Assembly (NCBI GenBank): GCA_030386875.1
Contig: CM059563.1
Span: 11,116,001 to 11,180,000, forward strand
Direction of reading: 5' to 3'
Length of the DNA: 64,000 nt
Origin: Morinoia aosen
Lineage: Eukaryota > Arthropoda > Malacostraca > Amphipoda > Talitridae
Under the pieces are notes generated by a model, which did not search any database, was not told the DNA's origin, and saw nothing but the letters and a program-made list of their open reading frames with translations. The position numbers and the translations under genes were made by a program. Positions 55,807-64,000 of the stretch are shown piece by piece; position 1 is the first letter of the stretch, and each line of letters begins with the position of its first letter.

Positions 55807-56606
55807 TTTTTTGACTTTACTGCGGCGATGTCACCATTCTGACTCGGGTGGCCATTGAATTTGCGTTGATAATTATTAAACGGACGAGCATTTTTGTGTG
55901 AAGCACTCTGCCATTTAAATGGGTTCTTAGGCTGGTACGCTCGCTTTTGTGGTGAATTGTATTGGTATTTCTCCACCACTACATCACTCTCGTGGGCACG
56001 CCTTTTGCGACTCAACAAAGATCTTTCTTCGATCAAAGATTCCTCAATTGACCTCGCTTTGTCTAGGAGTTTTGTCACACTCTCAGGGTCGAAATCATGA
56101 GATAATTTTTCACTGATCTTGGGGTTCATATTTTTAATGATAGTCGGGATTAGAATTTTTTGTGCATTGGCATCCTCGTAGTGCCATTCTTGGCCGAACA
56201 CGTCTTTCCAGCTAGCTAGAACGCGAGTTGCAAATGCATTGACACTCTCATCATTCTCTTGACGCAGACTAAATAGGATTTTATGAACAGTTTTTCTATA
56301 ATTTACAGCCCCCTTGTACACAGAAATAAGCCAAGTTTTAACATCTTCCAGAGTGACTAATTGGTCCGATTTAAGAACGTAAGAATCCCAAGCCTTCCCG
56401 GTAAGAGCATTTTTCAAATAACGACATTGCAAATCTTTATCATTAGTGTAAATGTCAACTCGAGTCTGGAAGTGTTTTAAAAATGAAGTTACACAGCCTT
56501 CGCCGTTAAATTTAGGCAGATCAATTGCATGGTTTAAAGTGACAAAGCTATTTTGACTATTCTCACCATTGTTACTTTGATTACTTTCATTATCGTCCCC
56601 AGCCAT
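55773..56606 (-). CDS. gag: Gypsy D gag
   Basis: The 277-residue frame starts MAGDDNESNQSNNGENSQN. It contains IDLPKFNGEGCVTSFLKHF and RYLKNALTGKAWDSY, the capsid N-lobe pattern of Gypsy gag, then NAFATRVLASWKDVF. The end is basic (RRAHES ... KRAYQPKNPFKW) and lacks a CCHC knuckle. Basic residues probably take over RNA binding. It forms the particle that packages the element RNA. The stop TGA lies 31 bases after the frameshift heptamer. Confidence 0.85.
   Translation of the reverse strand: MAGDDNESNQSNNGENSQNSFVTLNHAIDLPKFNGEGCVTSFLKHFQTRVDIYTNDKDLQCRYLKNALTGKAWDSYVLKSDQLVTLEDVKTWLISVYKGAVNYRKTVHKILFSLRQENDESVNAFATRVLASWKDVFGQEWHYEDANAQKILIPTIIKNMNPKISEKLSHDFDPESVTKLLDKARSIEESLIEERSLLSRKRRAHESDVVVEKYQYNSPQKRAYQPKNPFKWQSASHKNARPFNNYQRKFNGHPSQNGDIAAVKSKNFHGNRKAFPP
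55806..55812 (-). promoter_or_regulatory. -1 ribosomal frameshift heptamer AAAAAAC (gag to pol)
   Basis: On the minus strand A AAA AAC lies exactly in gag phase within codons TCA AAA AAC. The -1 frame from here runs without a stop into pol. It is one of the most efficient eukaryotic slip sites known. No stimulatory fold was tested. Confidence 0.7.
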
Positions 56607-57314
56607 AGTTTCAACAGTTAATTAGTACAAAATTGGCGAAGCAAATAGATTCACAATGAACACTGATAGCAATTTTAGAGTTTCAAACTAGGAGTTTAAA
56701 TGCAATGTTTCGTACAATATGTTTCCAAATACACAGACATAATTGAATCTTTCGCACAATAAGCTTCCAAATGCACAGAAATAATTGGATAGATCCGACA
56801 AAAGCAATGCACATAGACACGAAATATCAAAAATAGAACAAAACGGATCAAATCAATAGGAAAACGGGTTAAATCACTTAATAAAACGGGTTAAATCAAT
56901 GAATAAAACAACACACATTAATACAATGGCATCAAAATAAAGAGCACAATAATCTTATTACAGAGGCGGTCTTGCATGGATTAATACACGTCATAAGGAA
57001 ATAAATCAAGAGGGCTAAATTAATAAAACGGATTAAATGGATTAACACACACGGTAAGGAAATAAATGAATTAATACACACGGTAAAGAAATAAATCAAT
57101 ACGCAAATAAAGTGACATGAGGACATACACATTTCTAGTGAAATATTACAAATTATAAATGAGATGAATGGATTTTAAACAATTACTTGGGCCATTTAAT
57201 TTATGTTACAAAAAGTGTTTTTTTTTTTTACAGGTAGCGTGGCAACAGCGGTCTCTCACAGAGGCGTGGAACCGGCAAGATCAAATTAAATTATACCAAA
57301 TTCAATATTAAATC
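56607..57314 (-). other. Gypsy D leader with degenerate tandem repeats
   Basis: From about 56830 to 57110 phrases like TAAAACGGATTAAAT and GGAAATAAAT recur irregularly. A unit TTCCAAATRCACAGAMATAATTG occurs twice near 56725-56785. No frame was recognised. Confidence 0.5.
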
Positions 57315-57332
57315 CTGCGCCGCTGCCAACCA
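57315..57332 (-). other. Gypsy D primer binding site
   Basis: The minus strand reads TGGTTGGCAGCGGCGCAGG two bases from the 5' LTR. TGG is the complement of the tRNA CCA end. It differs from Gypsy A and C, so a different tRNA is used; which one is not determined. Confidence 0.6.
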
Positions 57333-57334
57333 AT

Positions 57335-58082
57335 TGTTACGATCCTCCTTTTTCAAGATCGAACGAAGTGACTAAATTTTCTCCTTTTGGATAAATCGTT
57401 CAAATGAAATAAATCTCTTTTCTCATTCTCAGTGGAATCTCATGGCCGGCATCCTAATTTAAGGCGCAACTATGGCAGGCATTGAAACACACGTTATATG
57501 TGGCCACACAATTTACTGTTATAAACGGATATCACCAATATGCCGGGGATTTGTTAAAACCCGCAAACGTATATAGCTACAAAGAGGTAATCTTACGCAC
57601 ACTCGTGTGAAGCGCTGGTGCAGGTTTCGTTGGATTCGAAGTAGCCTCATTTACTTTACTTGAATAACCAGTTGATTTAAGCGTTAAGTCACAGTTGAAA
57701 TTTATACAATAACAATACCCAGCACGCCGGACTGGATTCTATCACAAAACTCAAGTAAAACGGCGTGTACGAGGACCTTCGACGATAGTGACACGTAGGG
57801 TAGTGAGAGCTCTTTACCTTAGGGACAACCCTTTATAGATGCAGTTACCGCCGCTACTTTCCGCGACGGTTGGCATCAGTAACGGCCGTGAAATCGACTT
57901 TCGTGACTTTTTTTGGTATGGCCCCGTCGTTGCCGGGCTGGCGTCGCTCGGAGCTGCTGATGTAGCTTTCGCTGAGCTACGCAGAATCTTGCAACCGTCT
58001 CCGGTGCACTGAGTACGAAACTCCCTTGCTGGCGAAAACGTTGTTCGTGTATGGCATGTCGTTACATAGAGGGTACACAACA
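57335..58082 (-). repeat. Gypsy D 5' LTR
   Basis: 748 bp, nearly identical to the left copy. Confidence 0.93.
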
Positions 58083-58169
58083 AGTATGAAAATTAGTAAA
58101 TAATACTTCAAAAGGTGCTTTTAGCGAATTGCAACTGCGAACAAGGCCAAAAAAACAAGAAAAATGAGC

Positions 58170-59178
58170 TCATTTTTTAATGTAGCTGCCATTACATTTT
58201 ATTACCTCAAAAATGCGTTCATCGACCGAATTGGTCAAATTTTCAATAGTAGTACCATCAATGGATCTTACGGCGACTTGAATGGCCTCCCACAATTCTG
58301 CTTTGGAAGAAAACTGCTTGCCATCTGAATGAACTTTTTTCGCTTGACGATAGACCACAGATTCTCAATTGGCTTCAATTCTGGAGAATTGGGTGGCCAC
58401 ACCATCAAATTCTGGGTTTTCAACCCAAAAGAAGCAAGATATCCTTTCGTAGATCTGGCTGAGTGCGATGGTGCATTGTCTTGCATGAAAACCAACTTCT
58501 TGCGACGATCCAAAGTCTGGTCGTGAAGCCAAGGAACAAGACATTCATCGAGGAGGGCGCAATAATTCGCAGAATTAATTTTAACTCCTTCATGGATCAT
58601 TATTGGGCCTACAAGTTCATTATTCACGATCCCGGCCCACAACATAACACCACCACCGCCTTGATTTCGACGAAAACGATGGTAGAGCTTACCCTCAAAT
58701 CCAACCCATCCGTCTGGGCCATCGAGGGTCGCTCTGGTCTCATCCGTGAATAGAACACATTTCATACCCTGTTTCATATACGACCTAGCCCACTCAACTC
58801 TCAGGAGCATGTGCCTTTGTGTCCACGGAGGCTTTTTCTCCAGAGATTTCACCTTTGCGATAGTCCTCAAGATTCTGTTGCGGATAGTTTTTGGGACTTC
58901 ATTCAGACCAGAGTTTTCAAAAATTGCTTCGCTGGTGCTTCCTGGCTTCTTAAAGACTTCACGCTTGATTTTTCTGATATCTCGCGTGTTTAGAGCTTTT
59001 AATTCGCTTTTATCTGACCGTTCCTTTCGAGTGAAAGGATCCCTCAAGAAACGTTAAATTGTTTTAACATGGCGGCCTAAAATCCTAGCTATTGAGGCAC
59101 AAGAGGTCTTCTCTTCTTGGCAGTTTCCTTTATGATGGTTTGCTTTTCTTCGTCTGTTAGGTCCTTGGCACGTCCCAT
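58170..59178 (-). pseudogene. DD37E Tc1-like transposase, frameshifted
   Basis: The ATG at 59178 opens MGRAKDLTDEEKQTIIKE, the first helix-turn-helix. Frame changes near 59100 and a stop near 59056 follow. The long frame 58268-59047 then carries the catalytic Asp in VLFTDETRATLDGPDGW, the second Asp in MQDNAPSHSARS and the Glu in SPELKPIENLW. I count 37 residues between the last two. Another frame change near 58340 leads to KVHSDGKQFSSKAELWEAI and a C-terminal end near 58170. DD37E members of the IS630-Tc1-mariner group insert at TA. The catalytic triad is intact but the frame is not. Confidence 0.85.
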
Positions 59179-59403
59179 TTTGAATTTTATACAAATAGAC
59201 TAATAGCGTGGTCCACCGTATATTACAAAAAACAAGCTAAACAAAGGAAAATTGTGCAATCAGTCTTTCCAGAAGATAAACAAATATTGCCAGATGAACT
59301 AAGCACACATTGTTGCCATATTAAAACATTATTCTCGCCAGGCAGAGGATTTTCAACGAAATATCAGTAAAAAAATGTCGGACTAATACCGTGGGTCGCA
59401 CTG

Positions 59404-60983
59404 CATGTATTACCACCAAATAGGCAGTATTGCTTTGCATTCATCCATGCAGAAGCGAGGAGACGTGATGAGCAGAGTAGCGCAGTGCAGGGGAGACGGA
59501 GGAAGAGAAGTTAGCAGGCCATGTAAACTCGCAGGCCCATCAACGAGGTGTCACGGTCGCTACGATGGTCCGATCAAAGTCGGTAGTGCCCCGCAGATGA
59601 TCACAAGATGCAGAGATCAGGAACGGCGAAGACCAGATAGTAGCTATGCACCATTTACACAGGCGTGCACTGCAAGCAAAGCTCGGTATAAATCGAACAA
59701 TTGTAAGAGACCAAGCAGAGCTCTTGAGTGGTGAGAGCTCTGCTGCCGGTCGGAGTCTGCCTAGCGGCGCCGAAAGTGCTTTGACGTGAGCAGCCGCGGC
59801 CATTCGAGTCTTATTATTTTTCGGATAATTCAAGAAACACAGAAATCGTCGACTCCAGAAAGTTATAAATTGATAGTCAAATTTTTAATATATGAGGTAG
59901 TCACAAAGTTATTGAATTAAATTGGTGTAATGAAAGAAATTAACTCTAGCCTTATAATTTACTTGAGTGAATTTTCTTCAGCTCTTGCGAAATGTAAGTC
60001 CGATCCCGATCCCGGCCGTAACGGAAAAAAATGAAAAAACGTAAATGGCGACCAATCCGTCTCGTGTGAATGTTTCTTCTTGTTCAGTTCTGTACAACAG
60101 TTACTGTTTTTGAAGCTGCCTACCAGTCTGTCTACTGCTCTGGAAGTGTTGATATGCGTGTGCGACCTCTCGAGTTTTAGTACTCCAGTACTACTTCTGT
60201 TTCAGTGTTTCTTCAATTAGAGGACAAATATGCAAAGTGTCCTACCCCACAAAATACAGAATATTAGGACACTCAAGTTAGAGGCGTGGTGTTTATCGCA
60301 GGGTTGTCAAACTGGCTTTTCCTAGCCAAGTTACTAACTAGGAACTAGACCACTCTGCCTGAAAGGCATCTACGCCGCTATGAGGTGAAATTATCACTTA
60401 ATCCACTCTGCCAGTTTTGACCTCTGATTTGTGGGTTAGGGAACTCTACATATTTGCCCTCCAATTTTCCTACTGTTTTCAGTGATTGAATCTTATTAGA
60501 CGTTTGAAGCCTTAATAATGAACAAAGTGATCATATGTTGAACGTAATATGGGGCAATATTGTCTCCTTGTAAATAATGTATATAAATAAATTAATGTCG
60601 ATCGATCGTCTGAACAATTATGAATTACTCTTATATTTTACAGGTGCAAATGAAAAATGATATTTCGCTGTTTCGCGTTTCTGTTTCGCTGTTACATAAA
60701 ATTAAAATATAAATAATAAAAATATTAAATTTAAAATCCGTGTGTGTGTGTTCCATTCTATATCAGTATTATAGTATATATGTGACGTCGTATACTCATT
60801 GAATTTGAATTGCTTTAAAAACCAGGTATCGCTGTTAAAATCTTAGGATCGGAAGTTCGGGATCGCTTTATTATTTTGGCGGCGGGATCGGAAGGTCGTA
60901 TTGGGAATTAAGTCAATTAACCATTGGCCGAGATCGGAAGTTCGGGATCGGACTTATATTTTGAGGATCGATGCCCGCCACTT
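59404..60983. other. Right part of the invaded hAT element
   Basis: A GC-rich block at 59450-59820 contains a TATA-like GGTATAAATCG near 59690 and no hAT catalytic motif. The far end holds repeated ATCGGAAGTTCGGGATCG phrases next to the inverted end. Confidence 0.5.
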
Positions 60984-61144
60984 ACTGTACCCTTGTTATC
61001 GATCCAGAGTTTTTTCTTCATGATTAACTTGATGCGAAACCATAATACACACTAGCACCCTTAATTCATTAATTACTAGAAGTGTTGCTCTTATATTAAT
61101 TTTGTCGATGGATTTTTGTGTAGTAATTTTCTTGTTTGCTACAG

Positions 61145-61377
61145 GTCAGGCACAAAGCTGCGCGGCTTGTCCAGCCGCCACAGCAGCCTGCAGGTGCTCA
61201 TAGGACAGCTCGGGGACATGCGCACCACGTGCAAAAGTTTCATCAGTGCACAGCAAACTGCTGCTGATGACCTGTCTAGGTGGACCAATGACTCTGATAA
61301 CCGGGCCATGCAGGATATCTGTGCTTACCTTGCTGAGCTCTCGTTGTTGTGGTCGGAGGTGCAAAAGGAATTTGCAG
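61145..61377 (+). CDS. Host gene exon 2: BAR-like helical protein
   Basis: The acceptor TTGCTACAG and donor GCAG/GTGCGT bound a 233-bp exon entered in phase 2 and left in phase 1. It encodes SGTKLRGLSSRHSSLQVLI, DDLSRWTNDSDNRAMQDICA and LSLLWSEVQKEFA. The charged amphipathic helices without Pro or Gly breaks resemble the first helix of AH/BAR domain proteins, which dimerise into curved membrane-binding modules. Codon use and GC content are clearly higher than in flanking DNA. The exact family member is not recognised. Confidence 0.75.
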
Positions 61378-61657
61378 GTGCGTGTGATGCTATTCTTCAT
61401 GTTTGAAATATGTTGTGAGGTGATTTTTCTAGTTTTGTCAGGTTTAGTAGAATGTAAAATTAGCTGGCATCATTTCAAAATTATTCTTGAATTGTTCGAG
61501 TAATGGTGAGTGGTTTGGATATATAATTGAATAAAATCTTGTGTACAGTACAGGCTATCATCTATTATGATGAGCCTTGTAGGTATGTACTGTTTAGCAT
61601 AAGTAACAAATTGAGGGATGCATAGCTGTATTTTGATCAAAGAAATACCTGTGCCAG

Positions 61658-61876
61658 ATCGGCTGAGGGAGTACCGGACTCAATTTGAGTTAATATTGGA
61701 GGGAGAGCGCCACGTGGACCAGTCACGGGAGCTGTACAGCATACGTGAGCAGCGCGAGATGAAGTGCCGCAAGGAGCTGGCCAAGTGTGCTGGTAGAGAT
61801 GCTGGAGAGGAGATTAAACTCATGGAGGAGAGAGTGGTACAAGCAGAGAAGGGTAAAGATCTCGCCTATATGGAAG
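61658..61876 (+). CDS. Host gene exon 3: BAR-like coiled coil
   Basis: 219 bp between acceptor GTGCCAG and donor GAAG/GTAAGA, phase 1 to phase 1. It encodes DRLREYRTQFELILEGERHV, then a Lys/Glu-rich heptad-like segment (CRKELAKCAGRDAGEEIKLM) ending AEKGKDLAYME. The Arg/Lys-rich long helix is the typical middle helix of a BAR domain, where basic residues face the membrane. Confidence 0.78.
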
Positions 61877-62072
61877 GTAAGATGTAACTCATTCTTCTAC
61901 CAGTTTGATTTTGCTTTATGCATATTTTTTATAATTGTTTTATGCATGTAAAGAAATTTTTCAAGCACCTTTGGCTTTTGATATATTCTCAGCAGAAATT
62001 TCTGTATTTGTGAAGATATTATTTTCAATTCTCAATGCAATCACAAAAATATCATCCTGGCTTTCTCATTAG

Positions 62073-62258
62073 TTGTGGACAGGATCAAAGAGAATGAGAC
62101 GGTAAAGCTGATCAGATTTCGTGAGGGCCTGCGAAAGATGAGTGCTGCTTACATCATGCTAGGCCAGCACTGCCAGGCAATATTTACTGCGTACAACTCA
62201 GTTGCCTGCACTCTGCCTGATGTTCATGATAAAGATATCCACGATGTGCGCTACACGG
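62073..62258 (+). CDS. Host gene exon 4: BAR-like third helix
   Basis: 186 bp between acceptor TTTCTCATTAG and donor ACGG/GTGAGC, phase 1 to phase 1. It encodes VVDRIKENETVKLIRFREGL, then MLGQHCQAIFTAYNSVACTL and PDVHDKDIHDVRYT. The phase continuity of exons 2-4 supports one transcript. The protein continues downstream of the window or in a small exon. Confidence 0.78.
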
Positions 62259-62547
62259 GTGAGCATCTTTTTCACTTGAACAGTTCCTTTTGAAGTTCGG
62301 GTGTCTTGGAATCTATACTGATAGCTATGTATAATTGTTATGCATGATTTTCTTTCAAAATGCTGGAAGTTCTCGGTTTCAAGGTTGACCTTCAGCAAAA
62401 GCAATGGATGGAATAAATGCAGTAGTATTGTTTTTCTCTAAATTTTCCAATAACTTCGGTAAACTTGAATGCTTTCAATTTCTTTCACAATATCAAATCA
62501 AATTATTTTAAACTGCAGTTCCAGAAAGAAATTGAAATACATTTATA

Positions 62548-63187
62548 CAGTCATACCTCACCTTACGAAAGATCAACTTACAAATAATCCAAGTTACAAA
62601 ATGCCTATGTATAAAATTTTCGTCTCTGAATACGAAAAAAAAATTCGAGTTACGAAACACAAAATCTCAAAAATTAAAATAATGCACGCTCGGCTTTGCA
62701 GCTGCCCGAATCCCCTGAAACGTTAGAACACTTGTAGCATCCTGTATTTTGTTTTGAAATTGGGCGCGATAGAGTTGCTCTCCCATTGGCTATCTCTCAA
62801 CATCCCGCTGGCCTCTCATTGGCTAGGAGGACGCTGCATCTCAATGATACCAATAATGCTTTTAGTGTGTCTGTGACCCTCGTTCGTCACGGAGTTCTAA
62901 CACTCGCCCTTACGTATCTTGAGCATAGTTGCCCAACCCCAATGGGCAATGATTTGCATGTCTTATTCATTTTAATAGCTTAATAAATAAATTTCTTTTA
63001 CCTTTAACACATATTTTATATGGAATTGGTATACTTTTATAATTTTTAAATGGTTTAGGGAGAAGTATTGAGGGCCTTGGAACAAATGAGGCCTTTTATG
63101 TGTAAAGTGCGATTCTACTAAAAAAAATGCACGTTACGAAACCACTTCTGGAATGAATTAATTTCGTAAGAGAGGTAGGTATGACAG
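62548..63187. mobile_element. TA-flanked Tigger-like MITE, 640 bp
   Basis: CAGTCATACCTCACCTTACGAA at the left and CTGTCATACCTACCTCTCTTACGAA-type bases (complement, right end) are inverted repeats flanked by TA. No transposase frame. Confidence 0.65.
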
Positions 63188-63197
63188 TATATGTATA

Positions 63198-63525
63198 CAG
63201 TGTTTCCTCGCTACTTTGCGGTTCGACTATCACGACTTTGCGGGTATCTCAAATATGTATATAGAGTATTTCGTGGAGTTATCATGTAAAATATGCAGTA
63301 GAAGTCATCAACATCATCATTTATTTGTTTTTGCTTAACTAGTAGTCCCTGTTTTTGATAAAATACTGTACCGTAAAGTATGGGTTGTTAACGGTAGAGG
63401 GAGGGTTTTAAAAGTCAAAATACATGTTAAATAAATACGGGGAATGTGTTGTCCTTACTTCGCGGAAATTCAGCTATCACGGCCGACCTCTGAACCGACC
63501 AACCACGATAAGCGAGGGATCACTG
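63198..63525. mobile_element. TA-flanked Tigger-like MITE, 328 bp
   Basis: The left end CAGTGTTTCCTCGCTACTTTG and the right end (complement CAGTGATCCCTCGCTTATCG) are flanked by TA. Subterminal CGCGGTTCG-like bases recur on both sides. Non-coding. Confidence 0.7.
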
Positions 63526-63527
63526 TA

Positions 63528-64000
63528 TTTCAGAAATTCAGGTGTTGAACGTTGTGATTTCTCACATCCTTATTCTATTTTTGCCGACCACAAAAGTTTT
63601 CGAAACTTTAACTGCCTCAAAGCTAGAATTCCCCGAATAATGCCATGGTAGTGTCTTATCTATGAAAATTTATCGGTGCTACTATAGCTTGTTCTCTTCC
63701 CATTCTTAAGTTTTCATTTTCATGGGTTCATAGTATAGTCTTTAGTTCGAAGAGAGCTCAAAATTTTTTTCTCTATGTATCATAATTGTATTTCTTGCAA
63801 AGTACTGTAATCTTGCCTCATTGATGTGTGCAGGAGATAATGTTCATGGTAGGCTGTAGTGTTTGTGTCGCACGAGACTAGTGTATGTCTTCCTTTATTG
63901 TCAGTGCATGAGAGATATCCTTCTGCTTATGTTGGTGTAATTAGTGGGTTTGGTAAAGCTGGCTGTGTGTTCTCTTGAGTTTAACTAAGGGTTCTGAAAT
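63528..64000 (+). other. Downstream intronic DNA with a possible 15-bp microexon
   Basis: At 63834-63848 GAGATAATGTTCATG is preceded by TGATGTGTGCAG and followed by GTAGGC. It would be in phase with exon 4 (phase 1 to phase 1) and add GDNVH. The splice signals are modest, so this is only a candidate. Nothing else was recognised. Confidence 0.3.

Larger units (their letters stand above)
49612..58082 (-). mobile_element. Gypsy D: full-length, recently inserted Ty3/Gypsy element
   Basis: Two 748-bp LTRs (49612-50359 and 57335-58082) differ at one base that I found (G/A near 49930 and 57649). TG...CA ends, a TSD AGTA (49608-49611 and 58083-58086), PBS, PPT, gag and a complete pol are all present, reading right to left. 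It is the best-preserved element in the window and lies in the non-coding end of the DD37E element. Confidence 0.95.
49349..59403 (-). mobile_element. Tc1/mariner-type DD37E element, split by Gypsy D
   Basis: The ends CAGTGCGACCCATGGTATTAG and, from the right, CAGTGCGACCCACGGTATTAG match. The left TA is kept and the right one has become CA. The transposase reads leftwards from 59178. Gypsy D (49612-58082) sits inside. Without it the element is about 1.6 kb, normal for this group. Confidence 0.85.
48523..60983. mobile_element. hAT-type element, heavily invaded
   Basis: The left end CAGTGGTGGGCGTTCG and the right end (complement AAGTGGCGGGC...) are flanked by a perfect 8-bp duplication ACTGTACC (48515-48522 and 60984-60991). 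Subterminal GTCCGA.CTTCCGATC is mirrored on both sides. The duplication copies part of the Tigger MITE end, so this element came later than that MITE. Without its inserts about 2.4 kb remain, with no hAT transposase recognised. Confidence 0.75.
37515..61144 (+). other. Inferred intron 1 (23.6 kb), transposon-filled
   Basis: The donor GTGAGT is at 37515 and the acceptor TTGCTACAG ends at 61144. No other exon of the same gene was recognised between them. Nearly all of it is repeats listed separately. Confidence 0.45.

Noticed and set aside
58463..59057. Plus-strand frames opposite the DD37E transposase
   Set aside because: They are the complement of the transposase and match no family.
1..64000. 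CRISPR array, bacterial operon or riboswitch
   Set aside because: Tandem repeats here lack regular spacers and the whole context is eukaryotic transposon DNA.

Overview
This is AT-rich eukaryotic nuclear DNA from an invertebrate, most likely an arthropod. The evidence is a spliced gene with GT-AG introns together with Ty3/Gypsy, Penelope, Jockey/I-like LINE, hAT, piggyBac, Tigger/pogo and Tc1 DD37E elements, TA, TTAA and 8-bp target duplications, and gag types common in arthropods. The species cannot be named from sequence alone. Most of the window is transposon, much of it nested.

Layout. 1-5.5 kb: a Penelope tail, then a 3.3-kb hAT-type foldback element (1839-5181) holding two head-to-head Penelope fragments. 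5.8-10.4 kb: two 5'-truncated minus-strand LINE copies, the first split by a Tigger-like transposon. 12.1-15.6 kb: a dispersed repeat, a Penelope remnant with a hammerhead-like core, and ORF1 of a second LINE. 16.1-18.4 kb: a solo 2.3-kb LTR. 19.2-33.0 kb: three Gypsy elements nested inside each other (A in B in C), each junction marked by TSDs or by the reconstituted host element. 34.1-36.9 kb: a third LINE copy split by an LTR+PBS insertion.

Host gene. A short first coding exon (37486-37514, + strand) ends in a consensus donor. Its phase matches the first of three further exons at 61145-62258, which encode a charged, helical BAR-like protein. The implied first intron is about 23.6 kb and is filled by a TA-flanked element carrying a piggyBac MITE, a tRNA-SINE and a minisatellite; foldback MITEs; a dispersed repeat of about 165 bp; a Penelope pseudogene; a Tigger MITE; and a second nest (hAT containing a DD37E Tc1 element containing an intact-looking Gypsy D). 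Two more TA-flanked MITEs follow in the intron after 62258.

How parts work together. Gypsy A and Gypsy D each keep matched LTRs, PBS, PPT, long pol frames and a canonical -1 frameshift heptamer in the correct phase (GGGAAAC and AAAAAAC). Gypsy D is the youngest, with almost identical LTRs. No bacterial, viral-particle, CRISPR or conventional tRNA/rRNA genes were recognised. No single new protein system was found; the most unusual content is the architecture of the nests, the LTR pseudoknot-like fold, the palindromic Penelope pair and the phase-matched split host gene.
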